From the NCBI GenBank assembly GCA_964483585.1, contig CAZABH010000003.1, forward strand, positions 1 to 64,000: 64,000 nucleotides of DNA, given 5' to 3'. A program made the position numbers and the translations under genes. The notes under the pieces are model-generated. The model did not search any database. It had not been told where the DNA came from and was given only the letters and a program-made list of their open reading frames with translations. The DNA is from SZUA-430 sp964483585 (GTDB lineage: Bacteria > Pseudomonadota > Alphaproteobacteria > Micropepsales > Micropepsaceae). The stretch's first letter is position 1, and every line of letters starts with the position of its first letter. Positions 61,901 through 64,000 of the stretch are shown here, piece after piece.

Positions 61901-63779
61901 GGCGGGGCCCGGCGGATGGAAGACCCGCTTCCGCATCCCGAGACGGGGGAACGAATAATGGCTTGCTCGAGGGATTGCGCTGGGCAACCAGCGTCATGAC
62001 ATCCTTGGCGATGGGCGCGGCCGCGCGCGAACCGCCGCCACCATGCTCCACGACAACCGAAATGGCGTAGCGCGGATTGATCACCGGCGCAAACGCGATG
62101 AAGAGGGCATGATCCCTGAGTTCATAGGGAATGGTGCTCGGATCACGCCCCCGTAAGGCTGCAGTCAACCGACGGACCTGCGCTGTGCCCGTCTTTCCAG
62201 CCATGTCGAAACCCTCGACGTCGAGGCGGGATCGCGCGGCTGTACCGCCCTGGTTTGTCACGGCATCCATGCTGTTGTGCACGATGGCAACATGCTCAGG
62301 ATCAAGCCCGATGTCTCCGACGGTCGGACGCACATGCGGCTTGCCCCCAAACGACTTTATGACGTGCGGCAACACTGCCCGGCCCCCATTGGCAAGTCGT
62401 GCCGTCATGACGCAGAGTTGCAGTGGCGTCATCAGCACAGCACCCTGCCCGATACCGACATTGTAGGTATCGCCGTCCCGCCAGATATCGTTACGCGCAC
62501 GCTTCTTCCAGGCCGGATCAGGCATCAGCCCCTTTTTCTCGCCGGGAATCTCCAAACCATACGCCTCACCGACACCAAACCGATGCGACATTGCCGCGAT
62601 CGCATTAATGCCCGTACGACGAGCGCACTCGTAAAAATAGACATCGCACGAATGCTTCATCGCCAGCGTCATGTCCATGCTGCCATGTCCACCCCGCTTC
62701 CAGCAGTGGAAGACGTGCCGGCCCAGCGACGTTGCCCCGGAACAATGCACACGCGTATGCGGCGTCATGGCGCCCGAAGCAAGAGCCGCGAGCGCAACGA
62801 TCGGCTTGTAGGTCGAGCCCGGAGGATACATTCCCGTGATTGCCTTGTTCAGAAGCGGCTTGAGCGGATCCTCATTAAGCGCCCGCCAGACTTTCGCAGA
62901 GACCGTCGTCGTGAACTCATTGGGATCAAACCCTGGCGCAGAGACGATCGAAATGAGTTCACCCGTGTTCACGTCCATGACAACGACCGAACCGCTCTGC
63001 CCCGCAAGCTTTTCTTGCGCCAGCTTCTGCACTTCCATGTCTAGCGACAGAACGACATCATCCCCCGACTTGCCTTTGGTGCGAGCCAGCTCGCGGATTA
63101 CGCGACCATGCGCATTGACCTCATTGTGCGCAGCATCAGGCTTCCCGCGCAGCGCCACGTCGGCAGCCTTCTCAACCCCCGAACGGCCAATGCGGAACCC
63201 GGGCAGCGAGAGCAACTCGGGCTCTTCCTCGATGTCCTTGTCGGTTGGGCCCGCAACATATCCCAGCACATGGCTGAGCCAGGGCCCGAACGGATACGAG
63301 CGCAACTCCCCGACATCGGGTGTCAATCCCGCCAGGTCCGCAGCGTGCAAATTGACCCGAGCGAATTCATCCCAGCTCAAACCCTCGGCGACGAGCACCG
63401 GGTTGAACGGCTTGGACCGGCGCACCTCGCGCAGGACGCGTTGGATGCGCGCAGGTGAGATATCGATCAGCGAGGCCACGCGTTCAAGCGCTGCCGCCGG
63501 ATCAGGCGTGCGCTCCGGGGTCAGTAACAACCGGAAATTCTGGGCAGTCCTGGCAAGCTCCACACCGAACCGGTCGAAGATGCGACCACGCCGCGGCGCA
63601 AGAAGCTGCAGGTTGATCCGGTTGTCCTCCGCCATCATGGCAAATCGCTCGCGTTCGACGACCGAGAGCTGGAACATCCGTCCAGTCAGGAGGCCAAACA
63701 GGCCAAGCGTTCCCGCCGAAAGGATGGCAGTCCGCCGGGTGAAGGCTCTGAAACGAACACTGTCGCGACCATCCATCAT
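61890..63779 (-). CDS. mrdA: Penicillin-binding protein 2 (peptidoglycan transpeptidase)
   Basis: A 629-residue class B PBP, the transpeptidase of cell elongation. One N-terminal membrane anchor (about 18-35) and a PBP dimerisation domain (about 55-225, with RRGRIFDRFGVELA) are followed by the transpeptidase domain: Ser322 and Lys325 in PPGSTYKP, SCD in KHSCDVYFYE as typical of PBP2, and KTG in MAGKTGTAQV. Length and motifs are normal. The gene lies between mreD and rodA, the standard mre-mrd order. ATG 63779; the next codon is also ATG. Confidence 0.96.
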   Translation of the reverse strand: MMDGRDSVRFRAFTRRTAILSAGTLGLFGLLTGRMFQLSVVERERFAMMAEDNRINLQLLAPRRGRIFDRFGVELARTAQNFRLLLTPERTPDPAAALERVASLIDISPARIQRVLREVRRSKPFNPVLVAEGLSWDEFARVNLHAADLAGLTPDVGELRSYPFGPWLSHVLGYVAGPTDKDIEEEPELLSLPGFRIGRSGVEKAADVALRGKPDAAHNEVNAHGRVIRELARTKGKSGDDVVLSLDMEVQKLAQEKLAGQSGSVVVMDVNTGELISIVSAPGFDPNEFTTTVSAKVWRALNEDPLKPLLNKAITGMYPPGSTYKPIVALAALASGAMTPHTRVHCSGATSLGRHVFHCWKRGGHGSMDMTLAMKHSCDVYFYECARRTGINAIAAMSHRFGVGEAYGLEIPGEKKGLMPDPAWKKRARNDIWRDGDTYNVGIGQGAVLMTPLQLCVMTARLANGGRAVLPHVIKSFGGKPHVRPTVGDIGLDPEHVAIVHNSMDAVTNQGGTAARSRLDVEGFDMAGKTGTAQVRRLTAALRGRDPSTIPYELRDHALFIAFAPVINPRYAISVVVEHGGGGSRAAAPIAKDVMTLVAQRNPSSKPLFVPPSRDAEAGLPSAGPRHGT

Positions 63780-63795
63780 CAGGGCACCTGTCCTG

Positions 63796-64000
63796 TCACG
63801 CGCTTTCGGGCGCAGTGGTCAGCAGCCGGCGGAGCAGGGAAAACACGCGCGCAAACAATGGATAGAGCACAAGCGTGACCAGCGCCTGCAACGCAAGCTC
63901 CAGAGGATGAACCCATCGCTCGAACAAGACCATGCCCATGAACCACGCAAGGCTCGTCACAAGCATGATGACCAGCGCAAAACCCAACCACGCGCCGATA
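63796..64000 (-). CDS. mreD: Rod shape-determining protein MreD (C-terminal part, gene runs off the window)
   Basis: The frame is open to the right edge and encodes at least 67 residues at the C-terminus of a hydrophobic protein (WLGFALVIMLVTSLAWFMGMVLF, then LALQALVTLVLYPLFARVFSLLRRLL, in outline). Two membrane segments and the closing YPLFARVFSLLRR match MreD. The position just upstream of mrdA supports the call. The N-terminal part lies outside. Confidence 0.72.
   Translation of the reverse strand, partial: IGAWLGFALVIMLVTSLAWFMGMVLFERWVHPLELALQALVTLVLYPLFARVFSLLRRLLTTAPESA

Overview
The window is a GC-rich, densely coded stretch of an alphaproteobacterial chromosome. It shows no insertion sequence, prophage, plasmid or CRISPR signature. 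The block aroK-aroB-CorC/HlyC-bolA-dnaJ-cobS-cobT, the aerobic cobaltochelatase subunits CobS/CobT, an Mcl1-type malyl-CoA lyase, a pqqABCDE operon and a CheY-CheZ pair all point to a non-rickettsial Alphaproteobacterium, perhaps in or near Rhodospirillales. I cannot name the genus from the sequence.

Layout. 1-2024: 3' part of secA, followed by a perfect 42-bp inverted repeat that fills the gap to the next gene. 2.2-5.6 kb: SAM methyltransferase and metallo-beta-lactamase-fold protein, then an EHN-type epoxide hydrolase. 5.9-13.6 kb (minus strand): accA, a glycine-zipper surface protein with a strong terminator, kup, malyl-CoA lyase, xerD, a large exported protein and a small membrane protein. 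13.7-21.7 kb (plus strand): the aroK to cobT block and an esterase-like exported protein. 21.7-25.2 kb (minus strand): a four-gene Mla/MCE lipid transporter. 25.5-28.7 kb: a CHASE2 adenylate/guanylate cyclase and two small envelope proteins. 28.9-33.1 kb: a DUF2817 peptidase-like protein and pqqABCDE.

33.1-42.7 kb is the most unusual region. Six co-directional minus-strand genes encode an AttH/CrtC-like protein, an APH-type phosphotransferase, its DUF6285 partner, an MFS carrier, a VOC protein, and a LuxR regulator fused to an alpha/beta-hydrolase domain in which all three catalytic residues appear substituted. Diverging from them are an FAD monooxygenase, an epoxide hydrolase and an ABA4-like membrane protein. 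Together they look like an undescribed catabolic or tailoring locus for a hydroxylated or epoxidised lipid or isoprenoid, with a possible built-in ligand sensor.

42.7-48.3 kb: an SDR and a DgoA-type aldolase, cheY-cheZ, and a DedA / ATP-grasp / acyltransferase trio. 48.2-52.5 kb: a homogentisate operon (hppD-hmgA-fahA-maiA-marR) with a readable promoter whose spacer is covered by a palindromic MarR-like operator. 52.7-64.0 kb: prohibitin, glyoxalase-like protein, glutathione reductase, a repeat protein, a NarL-type regulator, a universal stress protein preceded by an FNR/FixK-type box, a glycosyltransferase, tRNA-Lys(CTT), an SDR, and the cell-elongation genes rodA, mrdA and mreD (partial at the right edge).

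All calls come from reading the sequence. No database search was run, and family names rest on motif recognition.
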